This document shows positions 1 to 8,270 of a DNA stretch of 21,408 nucleotides, in pieces. A program made the translations under genes and the position numbers. The stretch lies in the IMG/VR virus record IMGVR_UViG_3300034101_005665, positions 1-21,408 of that record. One strand, given 5' to 3'. How positions within the stretch are numbered: the stretch's first letter is position 1; the number at the start of each line of letters is the position of its first letter. Source of the stretch: a virus. Under the pieces are notes generated by a model. The model was not told the DNA's origin, searched no databases, and worked only from the letters and a program-made list of their open reading frames with translations.

Positions 1-1229
1 TTTTTGCTTATCATGCTTTCAGCATATCTAACATAATCGCTTCCACACTTCCAGTAATATATTCCAACAGTCGCACAAGTGCTAATTGGATTTTTTTCAG
101 CAACTTCAACAACAAACCCATCATCATCTACCTTTGCATAACTCCATTTTGGATGGGTTGATGTAAACGTCAAAATGCCTGCATCAACTCCATTGATGCC
201 ATCAGCAACCATGGAATGCATAAATTCTGAACTATTCCACTCAACATACTGATCTGAATTTGCAATAATAAGCGGATTACCGTTATTAATAAATTCTTTT
301 GCGAGAAGTGTTGTACATGCAGCACCTTCTGTGATGCCATTTACTAGAACAATTTTACAGCCAGGTGCAATTAAATTGAGAGTATTTTGTAAATTATATT
401 TTTTGTAGTGTTCTTCTTGAACAATAAAGATATAATTTGCATCCATGTTGATGTTATCAACAACTACTTGAATCATTGGCTGTCCGTTGACATCGATCAA
501 CGGCTTCGGAAATGTATATCCAGCTTGTGCAAAACGATTTCCTGCACCTGCCATTGGAATTAAAATATTAAGGGTATCACTTTGCCACTTGCACTTGGTT
601 TCTGATTTTTGGTTGTTCATATCAATGTAGGTATTTATCTTTTCTAGAGTAAGATCAAGTGGATTAACTACTGGGCATAAAAATGCGCCCGATTTACTCA
701 CTGCTTCTCTTCCAATAAAAGAATCTTCTATTATAAGTGTTTCTTTTGGATCAACATTAGCATCAATCATACACCTAAGATACATTTCAGTAGCTGGCTT
801 GGGTCTTTTTACATCTTCATTGGTATAGAAGATATCTATAAATTCTCTTAATCCTTTTCTAACGAGTTGATTTTCAGCTGTATTTCTAATTGAGTTAGTT
901 GCGCATGCAATCGTAAACCCCCGCGCTTTTAGTGTTTGCAAAATACTACGTATGCGGCTATCTACAGCAAAATTATCAATAAACTCATTAGTTTTTTCTT
1001 GTTTAGCCTGCCAAACAAAATCATGAGATGACGTCGGTAGCCCCTTTCTAGTGGATAACATCTCTAATTTTTTTCTTGTTGAAAGACCATCATATGTTGA
1101 AAGGTGCTCATTCCTTGTAATGACATAGTCTGCACCTACTAAAGAAAGTGCATGATTAAGAGACTCAAAATGAATTTCTCTTGCATCAACTAAAACACCA
1201 TCAAGATCAAAAATTATAAGTTTAATCAT
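1..1229 (-). CDS. HAD-family phosphatase fused to sugar-phosphate nucleotidyltransferase (C-terminus cut by window edge)
   Basis: Read on the minus strand from the ATG at 1229-1227, this frame stays open for 409 codons to the window edge, so its C-terminus is missing. Residues 1 to about 200 are a HAD hydrolase: FDLDGV at 7-12 (nucleophile D8, acid/base D10), motif II Thr111 in CATNS, Lys141/Lys144 in KRPKP and motif IV IIEDS at 166-170. Residues from about 220 are a nucleotidyltransferase: PMAGAGNRF (225-233) then FPKPLIDVNGQPM (240-252), the nucleotide-binding signature of sugar-phosphate and choline-phosphate nucleotidyltransferases. A hydrophilic linker (about 203-218) joins them. Such enzymes make activated sugars in surface glycan loci, which suits the glycosyltransferases upstream. 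The start overlaps the stop of the preceding gene by 8 bases, suggesting coupled translation. The substrate cannot be told from sequence. Confidence 0.85.
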   Translation of the reverse strand, partial: MIKLIIFDLDGVLVDAREIHFESLNHALSLVGADYVITRNEHLSTYDGLSTRKKLEMLSTRKGLPTSSHDFVWQAKQEKTNEFIDNFAVDSRIRSILQTLKARGFTIACATNSIRNTAENQLVRKGLREFIDIFYTNEDVKRPKPATEMYLRCMIDANVDPKETLIIEDSFIGREAVSKSGAFLCPVVNPLDLTLEKINTYIDMNNQKSETKCKWQSDTLNILIPMAGAGNRFAQAGYTFPKPLIDVNGQPMIQVVVDNINMDANYIFIVQEEHYKKYNLQNTLNLIAPGCKIVLVNGITEGAACTTLLAKEFINNGNPLIIANSDQYVEWNSSEFMHSMVADGINGVDAGILTFTSTHPKWSYAKVDDDGFVVEVAEKNPISTCATVGIYYWKCGSDYVRYAESMISK

Positions 1230-2055
1230 AGTAATATTCTCCTTGTGATTCGTAAAGACTAAACGGGTATTTCTTGTCTGCCATCTTTTCCCAGACAATA
1301 TTAACTCTTGGCATCACTTTAAAAATAAAGTCTCTTATTCTGTTACTTTCTTGCTGAGCCTCAAATCGGTTTGGTGCTCTATCAACTAGGTATTTTTTAT
1401 ACTCATTGATGTGTTTATTTGCTTCTTTAGAAAATAAACTACAAAAATGCGCACCTAAATATATGTTTGGTCTAATATCAGAATGTTCCCAATCAAGATT
1501 TGCATCTGCCTGCACATGGTGATTATTATATGCAACATAATTGCCTTTGCTAAAATCATTAGAAAGTGGGCATGAGAAAAACTTCTGCATAGTATCCTTA
1601 CTGCCCATAAAAAAGTGATCTTGTGGGCTATATGGAAAAATAGAATTAAGACCCCACACATATATTGGATCACACAAATCGATGCCATTTAATTGCATTA
1701 ATTTGCAATCTTTTTTTTGTGAAGATATGAAGAAATTATAAAGATTAAAAAAACAATCATCAGTAATTAACTGATCTGTTCTACATTTAACAATTGTATC
1801 GCTCTCACAAGCTTCAATTCCTGCTTTAGAGCTTACTATCTGCATATTAATGTTGCATTGCCCTCTATTTTCTAACTTCAAACTCGTAACAATCTGATCA
1901 TGCTTTATTGTCGATATCAATGGATCATCTAACCATGTTGAGAGAATTACTTTACGTACAAAAGGCAATTTTTTATAATTATCAATGCATCGCTGAGTAA
2001 TATTCCAAATACCACCTTGTATGACAACATCAATCATTTTTTGCCTATCACTCAT
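1222..2055 (-). CDS. WavE-like lipopolysaccharide biosynthesis protein (putative glycosyltransferase)
   Basis: A 277-residue protein. The N-terminus has IDVVIQGGI (8-16) and VRKVILSTW (33-41), and residues 89-95 read VKCRTDQ. This order (VVxQGP-like strand, ILSTW, then a K-x-R-x-D segment) is what I know from the WavE family (PF07507), named for Vibrio cholerae LPS core synthesis and generally taken to be glycosyltransferase-like. The third Gly in QGG replaces the usual Pro. The gene lies inside a run of overlapping glycosyltransferase genes, overlapping the next gene by 8 bases (start of one inside the stop of the other) and the previous one by 8. Acceptor and donor are unknown. Family assignment rests on motif memory only. 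Confidence 0.65.
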   Translation of the reverse strand: MSDRQKMIDVVIQGGIWNITQRCIDNYKKLPFVRKVILSTWLDDPLISTIKHDQIVTSLKLENRGQCNINMQIVSSKAGIEACESDTIVKCRTDQLITDDCFFNLYNFFISSQKKDCKLMQLNGIDLCDPIYVWGLNSIFPYSPQDHFFMGSKDTMQKFFSCPLSNDFSKGNYVAYNNHHVQADANLDWEHSDIRPNIYLGAHFCSLFSKEANKHINEYKKYLVDRAPNRFEAQQESNRIRDFIFKVMPRVNIVWEKMADKKYPFSLYESQGEYYYD

Positions 2056-2725
2056 AATACTTCCAAGGTTTCTTAAAAAGGTTTTTTATATGAAAAAAGT
2101 TTGCTGGATTCCACTTGGAATACATATGTAAATCGTTAGTTGTATTTACTTTTTCAATAATATAGTTGATTGATGTTTCAACAGTGTGAATTGTTTGAGC
2201 TCGTTCAATAACCTTTGACCAGTCTAGCAGTGTAAATCCAACAATATTAGACATGCATATTTCTTGCAATCCATTTACATTCGCCTGTCTAGCGGCTTCA
2301 CAAATTTGTTCATGCGGCGGCGATGCAAAATGGGAATTTTTTAACGCATATTTTGAATTATCTGTCAACTTTAAAACATCATAAAACAGAGCATCTTCTT
2401 TTCCGTCTACATTGCGATTAAATTTAAAATGATCGCACCAGTTGTCCCAGCGAAGATCCGCTAATTTATACTTAGCTTCCATAACTGATATATTTGGAAA
2501 TAGCTTATCTGCGTCTTCAAGGGAAAATATTATATCATACTCAAAAGGCCTTTGTTCATTTATATCGCAAAAGACTATACCATCAATATAGTTTTTAATC
2601 CATAAAAATTCTGGAATAACAGGCCAAATAATTTCATACCCTTGATCTTGTATTTTTTTTGCTATCTTTTGACAGAAAAATATATCACCAAGACCAGCAG
2701 GCTGTCTAATAACACATGTTTTCAT
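2048..2725 (-). CDS. Putative GT-B-fold glycosyltransferase-like protein
   Basis: A 225-residue protein that opens with RQPAGLGDIFFCQKIAKKI (7-25). This resembles the Gly-rich first loop of GT-B (GT9/heptosyltransferase-like) enzymes, where a GxGD segment follows the first strand. Near residues 165-190 it has WSKVIERAQTIHTVETS, resembling the donor-site strand-loop of GT-B enzymes (xVETS followed by a hydrophobic helix). It is shorter than usual two-domain GT-B enzymes (300-400 residues), so it may be a reduced form. It sits between the WavE-like gene (8-base overlap) and a GT2 gene (4-base ATGA overlap). Function is inferred from context and two weak motifs. Confidence 0.5.
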   Translation of the reverse strand: MKTCVIRQPAGLGDIFFCQKIAKKIQDQGYEIIWPVIPEFLWIKNYIDGIVFCDINEQRPFEYDIIFSLEDADKLFPNISVMEAKYKLADLRWDNWCDHFKFNRNVDGKEDALFYDVLKLTDNSKYALKNSHFASPPHEQICEAARQANVNGLQEICMSNIVGFTLLDWSKVIERAQTIHTVETSINYIIEKVNTTNDLHMYSKWNPANFFHIKNLFKKPWKYYE

Positions 2726-3306
2726 ATTTGTTTGTTTGTTCTCACTAAGTAATAATAAATTGGCTCATGTATAAAGACTTCTTTTAAGTCTGCTGTTATA
2801 ATTTTTTTCTGCAATGCTTGACTAAACAAATCATCCTCAGACATATTCTGATGTGGAAATCTTAAATCACCAATGAGATCTTTTTTGATTGGATTTATAT
2901 GATTTGGATTTCTGTAATAAAAAGTAAGTCGTTGATCCACATTACTTTTTCTATCAGACCATTCTTTGTATTGTAAAGAATGATAGGTGAGACCAGCTAA
3001 ATGAGAATCGTAATACATCAGTAAGTGAATACCTATAACATCTGGGTTTTGATCAATTGCCTTTAATACATACTCAATGTATTTGTCACTTACCATGTCA
3101 TCATCATCAACAAATGCTACATATTTACCAGTAGCTTGTTCAAGCAATTTATTACGCTTTTCACCAATGGTAATCTCGCCATCGTCCGCTGCAACCAACA
3201 CCTCAACACGACCATTTATTTGAGGCTTTAGACATTTAGCAAGACGATCGAGTAGACCCGATCGTCTGTTGAGTGTACATATTAAAATTGACAGATCTTT
3301 AGACAT
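2722..3306 (-). CDS. GT2-family (GT-A fold) glycosyltransferase
   Basis: A 194-residue protein with a family 2 glycosyltransferase core: LSILICTLNRR at 5-15 (first strand and nucleotide-binding loop), VEVLVAADDG at 34-43, an EKRNKLLEQATGKYVAFVDDDD stretch at 49-70 that ends in an acidic run equivalent to the DxD metal/nucleotide site, and a helix after it. The protein is short for GT2 (commonly 250-350 residues) and holds little more than the catalytic domain. No membrane segments are seen, so it would be cytoplasmic. It overlaps the downstream gene by 4 bases (ATGA) and the upstream gene by 8. Sugar and acceptor are unknown. Confidence 0.8.
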   Translation of the reverse strand: MSKDLSILICTLNRRSGLLDRLAKCLKPQINGRVEVLVAADDGEITIGEKRNKLLEQATGKYVAFVDDDDMVSDKYIEYVLKAIDQNPDVIGIHLLMYYDSHLAGLTYHSLQYKEWSDRKSNVDQRLTFYYRNPNHINPIKKDLIGDLRFPHQNMSEDDLFSQALQKKIITADLKEVFIHEPIYYYLVRTNKQI

Positions 3307-4024
3307 GAGCCATATCTGGAGTTATGTTGAGCATTTCAGCCCACATGTTGATTTCTGCAACGCGTTCAGCTCTTGTTACATCCCACATTCTGTCAGAAAA
3401 TTCCTTGTTGGGTCCTTCTCTTTTGATAAGATTTAAAGCAACATTATCAATTTCCATCTTTTTGTATATCCAATGATTATGAACAAGTTTAACATCTGCA
3501 AGATAATTGAGCCTGTCAAGAGCTTTGAATACATCATAAAGCCACTGATCAGCCCAATTTCTAATGAATTTTTCACTCAAAAAATATCCAGTGGTTTTAT
3601 AATATGAACGATGCACAAAAGCATTGACACAAAGAACATCCTTGTTGTAGTCATCATTGAGATAAACAAGCTGCATCTGCGGTCCTTTCTCAAACTCTTG
3701 AATGATGCGCTCGTCCCAGTTATCAGTCATAAACACCATATCATCACCTACCATAGAAATAATTTCTTCAGTAGATTCCTTGGCAAGAATATTCCAAAGC
3801 TTATGAATATTAGTTTTCTCGTGCATTGGTTCAAACTCAACAACTTTGAGGTTAGAAATTACAGATGTTAGTTTCTTGCAGCGATCAAGCGTAGGATCAT
3901 CTGAATCAATTCCAAGATACACAGTGAAGTTGTTAGGATCTTTGCATCTTGCAAGTGCAGACATTAAAAATCCCATTTTGAGATTCATTCTCTCTCTAGT
4001 TGGCAGTAGTAGGGCTATTTTCAT
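3299..4024 (-). CDS. GT-A-type glycosyltransferase-like protein
   Basis: A 241-residue protein. It begins KIALLLPTRERMN (2-14), a typical first strand and loop of GT-A enzymes, followed by VYLGIDSDDPT (35-45) and EEIISMVGDDMVFMTDNWD (86-104). The GDD at 93-95 occupies the DxD position, and the W after it matches the usual DxD-strand context of GT2-like enzymes. The C-terminal third carries His-rich segments (VKLVHNHWIYKK) that could form the acceptor side. It overlaps the upstream GT10-like gene by one base (TAATG) and the downstream GT2 gene by 8. Specificity is unknown. Confidence 0.7.
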   Translation of the reverse strand: MKIALLLPTRERMNLKMGFLMSALARCKDPNNFTVYLGIDSDDPTLDRCKKLTSVISNLKVVEFEPMHEKTNIHKLWNILAKESTEEIISMVGDDMVFMTDNWDERIIQEFEKGPQMQLVYLNDDYNKDVLCVNAFVHRSYYKTTGYFLSEKFIRNWADQWLYDVFKALDRLNYLADVKLVHNHWIYKKMEIDNVALNLIKREGPNKEFSDRMWDVTRAERVAEINMWAEMLNITPDMAHV

Positions 4025-4845
4025 TAGTTGAAAAGGAATGGATAATGAAGATACATCCAGTCTTCTGGAATGCGGTATTCATCAACTTTGTTAAAGTTTT
4101 CGTTGATTGCAAATTTTCTTGAATTGTAAAATTCATTACCATTTTTACGAATTTCATGCATAATGTCTTCAAGTTCAGCCATATTATTAAAGAACAAAAT
4201 ACCCTCTTCATTAAAATGATTACAAATGGATCTATCACCCCAGAAAATTGGAATAGTTTTAGTTGCAAAACAATCAACAATTTTTTCTGTCCAGTATCCA
4301 GGCTGAATGGAATTCTCAATAGTAATAGAAAACTTGTATGCATCAAGTGCTTCGCGTTTGCTTTCCACTGGTTTATAGCCATAACCATAAACATCAAGGT
4401 CATTATATTTTGACTGAATAATTTTGTGGCGCAGCTGGTGACCAGGTGTAAAGTTTTTGTTAGATGCAATGATGGAGCAAAGCTTGTTCTTTTCAGTTGT
4501 AGACGGTGCACCATTTATCCAGCAGCGACCATGTGGATAGTACAAGAAGTTTTCACCACGATTTACCAAGTCTGAATCAAATGTAAGTACAAAATCAAAC
4601 AAGCGATTATTTTTCTCAATCCAATTATATACTTGCGAGTGAATAGCACGTGGCTCAAGAATCCATGCAATTTTGCGCTTAACTCTAGATGCTTTAATTA
4701 CATCCAGTAAGCATAAATCAGTAATAAAGCAGCTTTTGCTGACAGGAATGTTGTCAAACTCCCACTCAACATATTTGTTTATACCTTTGTGGCAAGATGA
4801 AGGTTCGCCACCAAAATTTTGATCCCGAATGTTTACTTTTACCAT
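4024..4845 (-). CDS. GT10 alpha-1,3/4-fucosyltransferase-like glycosyltransferase
   Basis: A 273-residue protein. The signature of family GT10 (PF00852) lies at 170-204: YKFSITIENSIQPGYWTEK followed by IVDCFATKTIPIFWGD. The equivalent motif in bacterial and animal fucosyltransferases reads yKF-x-x-x-fENS, then Y-x-TEK, then PVv-x-G, and binds GDP-fucose. The N-terminal half has GT-B-like features (FDFVLTFDSDLV at 83-94, then YPHG). Helicobacter enzymes are longer and carry heptad repeats, which are absent here. Family-level transfer of a deoxysugar such as fucose is probable; the actual sugar could differ. No enzymes for making GDP-fucose are in the window, so the donor may come from the host or from other phage genes. 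Confidence 0.82.
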   Translation of the reverse strand: MVKVNIRDQNFGGEPSSCHKGINKYVEWEFDNIPVSKSCFITDLCLLDVIKASRVKRKIAWILEPRAIHSQVYNWIEKNNRLFDFVLTFDSDLVNRGENFLYYPHGRCWINGAPSTTEKNKLCSIIASNKNFTPGHQLRHKIIQSKYNDLDVYGYGYKPVESKREALDAYKFSITIENSIQPGYWTEKIVDCFATKTIPIFWGDRSICNHFNEEGILFFNNMAELEDIMHEIRKNGNEFYNSRKFAINENFNKVDEYRIPEDWMYLHYPFLFN

Positions 4846-5645
4846 TGTTTTATATAGTTGAGTATATGGTGCTTTTCAAGGGAATTTATTAGTTCATAAA
4901 TGCTTTTGTTTTGAGCATAATGATTGTGATGTGATTTATCTTTAGTAGGATCACTGTGTGGTAAATGATACAAGAAATGATCTACAATGTTACTTTTGGT
5001 TACATTCAATCCAAGTCTATGAGCACGGCAAATTATTTCATTATCCTCATAGCCCCATCCAATGAAAAATGGATTAAATCCATTAATTTGATTGAATGAT
5101 TTTTTGGTCATAATTAGACAACCTCCAACTGCTTTGGTGTTACCAAGCAAGGCAAATTCATTTGCATTGTTAGTTACAAGATGAAGATTTTTGATTCTGC
5201 TGTATAAATCTTCGACATTTAATGTATTGAGAAATTGTTTTTCACCTTGTTGAGTCATGTAGAAGGCACATCCATTGTAACCAATGAGACACTCAAGAGA
5301 ATCATTGTCTCTAGCGTCATTAATACATTCTAGTAACTTGTTGCAGTCTACAATGATGTCAACATCTAGGAAGATGAGAATATCTGTATCAGAATACTTT
5401 GCACCATGATTATATCCAGCACATTTTTTTACAAGATCATTGTTATATACTAGTGTATACTCATCTCTTGAATCAATGAAAGTAAAATCCAACAATTTTG
5501 TTTCTGCATCATCTTCAACAAAAACAAATCGACAATTTGGCAGATATTTCTTGTAATATTTGTAAATGGTCTTTACGTTTTTGATGCGTGATTCATTGTC
5601 GATTCTAAGATGACAGATGAATGTAATATCTTTGTCTTCAATCAT
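4839..5645 (-). CDS. GT-A glycosyltransferase with galactosyltransferase-like C-terminal domain
   Basis: A 268-residue protein. FLDVDIIVD at 93-101 supplies a DxD metal/nucleotide site (D94, D96). The C-terminal part reads GGCLIMTKKSFNQINGFN, then a W-G-Y-E-D segment and CRAHRLGL, which matches the Glyco_transf_7C/GT27-type block (GG-x-x-x-x-x-k-x-F-x-x-i-N-G-f-d followed by W-G-x-E-D) that shapes the acceptor site in beta-1,4-galactosyltransferases and polypeptide GalNAc-transferases. A His cluster follows (HFLYHLPHS). It overlaps the upstream GT2 gene by 4 bases and the downstream GT10-like gene by 7. Donor probably a UDP-hexose or UDP-HexNAc, inferred from the family only. Confidence 0.75.
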   Translation of the reverse strand: MIEDKDITFICHLRIDNESRIKNVKTIYKYYKKYLPNCRFVFVEDDAETKLLDFTFIDSRDEYTLVYNNDLVKKCAGYNHGAKYSDTDILIFLDVDIIVDCNKLLECINDARDNDSLECLIGYNGCAFYMTQQGEKQFLNTLNVEDLYSRIKNLHLVTNNANEFALLGNTKAVGGCLIMTKKSFNQINGFNPFFIGWGYEDNEIICRAHRLGLNVTKSNIVDHFLYHLPHSDPTKDKSHHNHYAQNKSIYELINSLEKHHILNYIKQW

Positions 5646-6430
5646 TGTTTAATAAGTTGTTTAAGTTTTGCTTTTACTCTCTCAATAGAAGCATCAGCAA
5701 TTTGAACTGGACTAACACCTTCTAGTTTTATAAAGTGTTCAAAGCCTTTTCTAATATTGTTTTGCCAGTCTGTGCGTGGTCGTATTGAACTATTATGTTC
5801 TGAGCATGCCTGTTCTTGAATATAATCAAGACTATTTGCTAAGTCTGGCCACCACCAATATTCCACGCAATAGTTCTTTTTGCAGAGGAGATAAGAATGA
5901 TGAACATGTTCAAAAGCATTGTGGAAGCTGCAATCAAACAATCCAGCATCTTGCAAGCTCTTGGCAGTATACATGCAAAATGCACCCACACAATGTTGAT
6001 TGAGAGCAACTTTAACACCATCAGGATATTCCATTACAGTTCTTGGAACAGGTGATCCACCAGAAACACCGTTTTTGTTGGCAGGACCGTGATATCCAAA
6101 TAGAAAATGCTGAATGCCTGTGCTTTTGCTTGCTTGAATATAAGCATCAAAAATATCATGACTTTTAATCAGCATATCATCTTCAATGAGAAAAATATAA
6201 TCACAACCAGCTTTCATTAAATGCTGCAGAGCTGTATTTTTCGCTACACCCACTCCGCTATTTTTAGTAAGAAAACACTTGATGCCATTAAACTCTTGCA
6301 AATCAAACTCATCACCATCATTAACAATTACAAGTTCATCGATTTTATTTTGCGGCAAACTTTTCATTAGTTTTTTGAACATGTCAGGTCTGTTGCACGT
6401 TATAACTCCAACACCAATTTTTATATTCAT
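5642..6430 (-). CDS. GT2-family glycosyltransferase, first gene of the glycan cassette
   Basis: A 262-residue protein when started at the ATG at 6430-6428. It then begins MNIKIGVGVITCNRPDMF, the usual opening of a GT2 enzyme. An in-frame ATG 36 bases upstream (6466) would add 12 residues, overlap the divergent gene and bury the promoter-like boxes, so I reject it. Downstream come ELVIVNDGD, a conserved N-S-G-V-G-V-A-K-N segment, and YIFLIEDDM, whose EDD is the DxD equivalent. A W-W-W cluster lies further on (CVEYWWWPDLAN). The gene leads the minus-strand run, with TATATT at 6443-6438, 7 bases before the start. Acceptor unknown. Confidence 0.8.
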   Translation of the reverse strand: MNIKIGVGVITCNRPDMFKKLMKSLPQNKIDELVIVNDGDEFDLQEFNGIKCFLTKNSGVGVAKNTALQHLMKAGCDYIFLIEDDMLIKSHDIFDAYIQASKSTGIQHFLFGYHGPANKNGVSGGSPVPRTVMEYPDGVKVALNQHCVGAFCMYTAKSLQDAGLFDCSFHNAFEHVHHSYLLCKKNYCVEYWWWPDLANSLDYIQEQACSEHNSSIRPRTDWQNNIRKGFEHFIKLEGVSPVQIADASIERVKAKLKQLIKQ

Positions 6431-6437
6431 TCCATTA

Positions 6438-6443
6438 AATATA
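6438..6443 (-). promoter_or_regulatory. -10-like box TATATT upstream of the glycan cassette
   Basis: TATATT on the minus strand ends 7 bases before the ATG at 6430. No clear -35 is seen. With sigma-70 geometry the transcript would begin at or next to the start codon. Its neighbour on the other strand is a late-type box only one base away. Supported by the same box and spacing at 16898-16903 (+), but AT-rich DNA makes such hexamers common. Confidence 0.35.
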
Positions 6444-6444
6444 G

Positions 6445-6452
6445 TATAAATA
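6445..6452 (+). promoter_or_regulatory. T4-type late promoter TATAAATA
   Basis: A perfect TATAAATA, the T4 late promoter consensus recognised by gp55, ends 7 bases before the ATG at 6460. A gp55-like sigma gene lies at 18784. The downstream gene looks like a virion protein, as expected for late expression. With T4 geometry (box at -13 to -6) transcription would start about two bases before the ATG. Confidence 0.65.
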
Positions 6453-6459
6453 CATACAA

Positions 6460-7305
6460 ATGGCAACTACATCTTTAGGAATAGATATCATACAGCTACC
6501 ACAAATTAACACTATACAAGGTGGTGATTATCTCATTGTTGAAACACCAGAAGGCACCGGCATCATTGATTTTGCAGATGTAGTCATTGATTTGGAACAG
6601 ACCTCCTTTGCACCAACAATTGTGGCACTAACTAGTGAAGTCATTGCATTGAGTGCAGACTTACAAGCACTAAAAACAGAATTATATGATGAGTTATCTT
6701 TGCTTTTAGTTGGTGATGTAGCAGTGTTTAAGAATATTTCACCTTTAACTGGTCTACAGGCTCTTGAAGGGACAGCAGTATCTTTACCTATAAACTACAT
6801 TGAAGTAAACAACATTTCAGAGCAACAAACTATAGGTCAATCTACAAGTATAGCTTGTGGTGATCTTACTGTATCTCAAGCTGCAAGTGCTTTTGTATTT
6901 GATGCAGGTACATACAAAGTAAGAGTTGATGCAAGAGTAACTTCTCTCTGCTCCACTCCAACATGGTTGCAACTTTATTTATATCAAGACACATTGCCAA
7001 TCCAAGTGCTGCAACATGGCAGCTCTTTTGTCGCTACTGATGCAAATCAAATAGGTAATTTATTCATTGATGGCTATTTTTATTTGTGCAGAACTTCACA
7101 GGTGAGCTTGCGTACAAATACTTATGGCAGATTTAATCTCGGATTACCCACTCAAACAATTTATTCAACTGCAAGTGCAAATAGAGCACTATCTGCAGAT
7201 TTGCTACGCAGCTTGCAGTTGAGCTCATGCAACATGAGCATGTATATTGAGAAAGTATCTGATGATGCAATTCCTGCCATCAACAAGCTCGGCGTCACAC
7301 TATAA
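6460..7305 (+). CDS. Probable virion structural or tail-fibre protein
   Basis: A 281-residue protein. Residues 11-40 (IQLPQINTIQGGDYLIVETP, then GTGIIDFADVV) follow the pattern of phage tail-fibre or baseplate N-termini: a QLP segment, a GxDYLIV-type strand and a G-T-x-x-x-x-F-A-D strand. A helical stretch (about 53-85) follows. The C-terminal half is beta-rich with GTYKVRVDARV and TWLQLYLYQDTLPIQV, similar in flavour to a C1q/TNF-type jelly roll, but I cannot confirm that fold. Codes on the plus strand behind a perfect TATAAATA box. Its 3' end overlaps the convergent kinase gene by 11 bases. No Shine-Dalgarno sequence is visible. Confidence 0.6.
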   Translation: MATTSLGIDIIQLPQINTIQGGDYLIVETPEGTGIIDFADVVIDLEQTSFAPTIVALTSEVIALSADLQALKTELYDELSLLLVGDVAVFKNISPLTGLQALEGTAVSLPINYIEVNNISEQQTIGQSTSIACGDLTVSQAASAFVFDAGTYKVRVDARVTSLCSTPTWLQLYLYQDTLPIQVLQHGSSFVATDANQIGNLFIDGYFYLCRTSQVSLRTNTYGRFNLGLPTQTIYSTASANRALSADLLRSLQLSSCNMSMYIEKVSDDAIPAINKLGVTL

Positions 7306-8041
7306 TTGAACCAGTAGTGGATAGCACTTCCTCTTTTTGCTGCTTGAGCAATTGCTCCACAGCTTCATGGGTAGGTTCACCATTAGAGTAAAGCTCTTCA
7401 CCAGCACTCAATGATTTTATCCATTGTTCGTCTGGATTTATAACTTCACCTTCAATGCTGATATAATTAGCAATCTCTACCAAGCGCTCATGACGAGCTG
7501 TACTGGTCAACTCAATCATAGCAGGCCTGTCTCGAGGATCAAACAAAGGAAATTTATCATTATAAATGAACTGCTTGTACACCATTTCAAAAATATTGTT
7601 TATTTCTCTGATGTACAGTTCATCTGTCTCCCGCATGTTGTCATTTTTGATAGCAATGCTTTCATTGAAAGGTAACCAAAAAATAATATCCAAATCCTTT
7701 ATAGACTCCCGCACAATGGGTATGCATTTGGCAATGAATTCATCGTCAATATCACCTTGCTGCTTTTCAGCAGCCCACATTGAATAGATGATGTTATCAA
7801 GCGGACACCTATCATAAACAACATTATCAGTTGGTGTCTTGCCTTTCATCTGCTCAACCATGAAGTCAAGAATCTGCTGCTGTCCATGCTGTGTTGCACC
7901 CTTGCTGTGACCCAAATCATTATTAACAATTACATCTCTGTAAGATGAATCAGGTGTGCTATACATATGCCACACTTGTAAGAAATCCCTAACAAGTGTG
8001 CTTTTGCCTGTATTGGCTGTGCCGCTAAATGCAATTCTCAT
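7295..8041 (-). CDS. P-loop nucleoside/nucleotide kinase-like protein (NadR/AAA_28 type)
   Basis: A 248-residue protein with a Walker A loop, FSGTANTGKSTL at 5-16. VVYDRCPLDNIIYSMW further on is a D-R-x-x-L-D segment typical of deoxynucleoside kinases and NadR-like kinases, where it binds the substrate side. RETDELYIREIN resembles a lid region. A C-terminal extension of about 60 residues, rich in Glu and Gln, follows the kinase core and contains LYSNGEPT. The start overlaps the stop of the small gene upstream by 4 bases (ATGA). Substrate unknown; nucleotide salvage for phage DNA synthesis is plausible. A 9-bp perfect inverted repeat lies early in the coding sequence (7971-8000). Confidence 0.7.
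   Translation of the reverse strand: MRIAFSGTANTGKSTLVRDFLQVWHMYSTPDSSYRDVIVNNDLGHSKGATQHGQQQILDFMVEQMKGKTPTDNVVYDRCPLDNIIYSMWAAEKQQGDIDDEFIAKCIPIVRESIKDLDIIFWLPFNESIAIKNDNMRETDELYIREINNIFEMVYKQFIYNDKFPLFDPRDRPAMIELTSTARHERLVEIANYISIEGEVINPDEQWIKSLSAGEELYSNGEPTHEAVEQLLKQQKEEVLSTTGSIIV
7971..8000. repeat. Perfect 9-bp inverted repeat early in the kinase gene
   Basis: Arms CACACTTGT (7971-7979) and ACAAGTGTG (7992-8000) with a 12-base loop. It lies 42-71 bases into the kinase coding sequence, overlapping the codons just after Walker A. It could fold as an mRNA hairpin; no T-run follows it, so it does not look like a terminator. Confidence 0.6.
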
Positions 8042-8265
8042 TTGTTTACAACACTCTTGAAATTGTCATTGGTCTTGTTGTATAGAGCTTGCAGAGCAGA
8101 TGCAATGGACTTGTTGGTTGCTTCTGATCCCTCTTTAAGAATTCGTTGAGCAATTTCATTAGAATCGATCCTTACTGCTGATTCAAGCGCTTCATCTTTG
8201 TAAGTAACTGTTGTCTTTATTTCAATGATGTTGTGTGCAAGTGCAGGTGTTTGTTGTTTTGACAT
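8038..8265 (-). CDS. Small hypothetical protein
   Basis: A 75-residue protein from the ATG at 8265-8263 (MSKQQTPALAHNIIEIKTT). An upstream in-frame TTG (8298) would add 11 residues and overlap the Nudix gene by 20 bases; the ATG is preferred, and CATAAATT ends 5 bases before it. The sequence is mostly polar and predicted helical (IAQRILKEGSEATNKSIAS then ALQALYNKTNDNFKSVV), with no Cys, no signal peptide and no membrane segment. It overlaps the kinase start by 4 bases, so it is probably co-transcribed and translationally coupled with it. I do not recognise a family. Confidence 0.65.
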   Translation of the reverse strand: MSKQQTPALAHNIIEIKTTVTYKDEALESAVRIDSNEIAQRILKEGSEATNKSIASALQALYNKTNDNFKSVVNK

Positions 8266-8270
8266 GTTGT

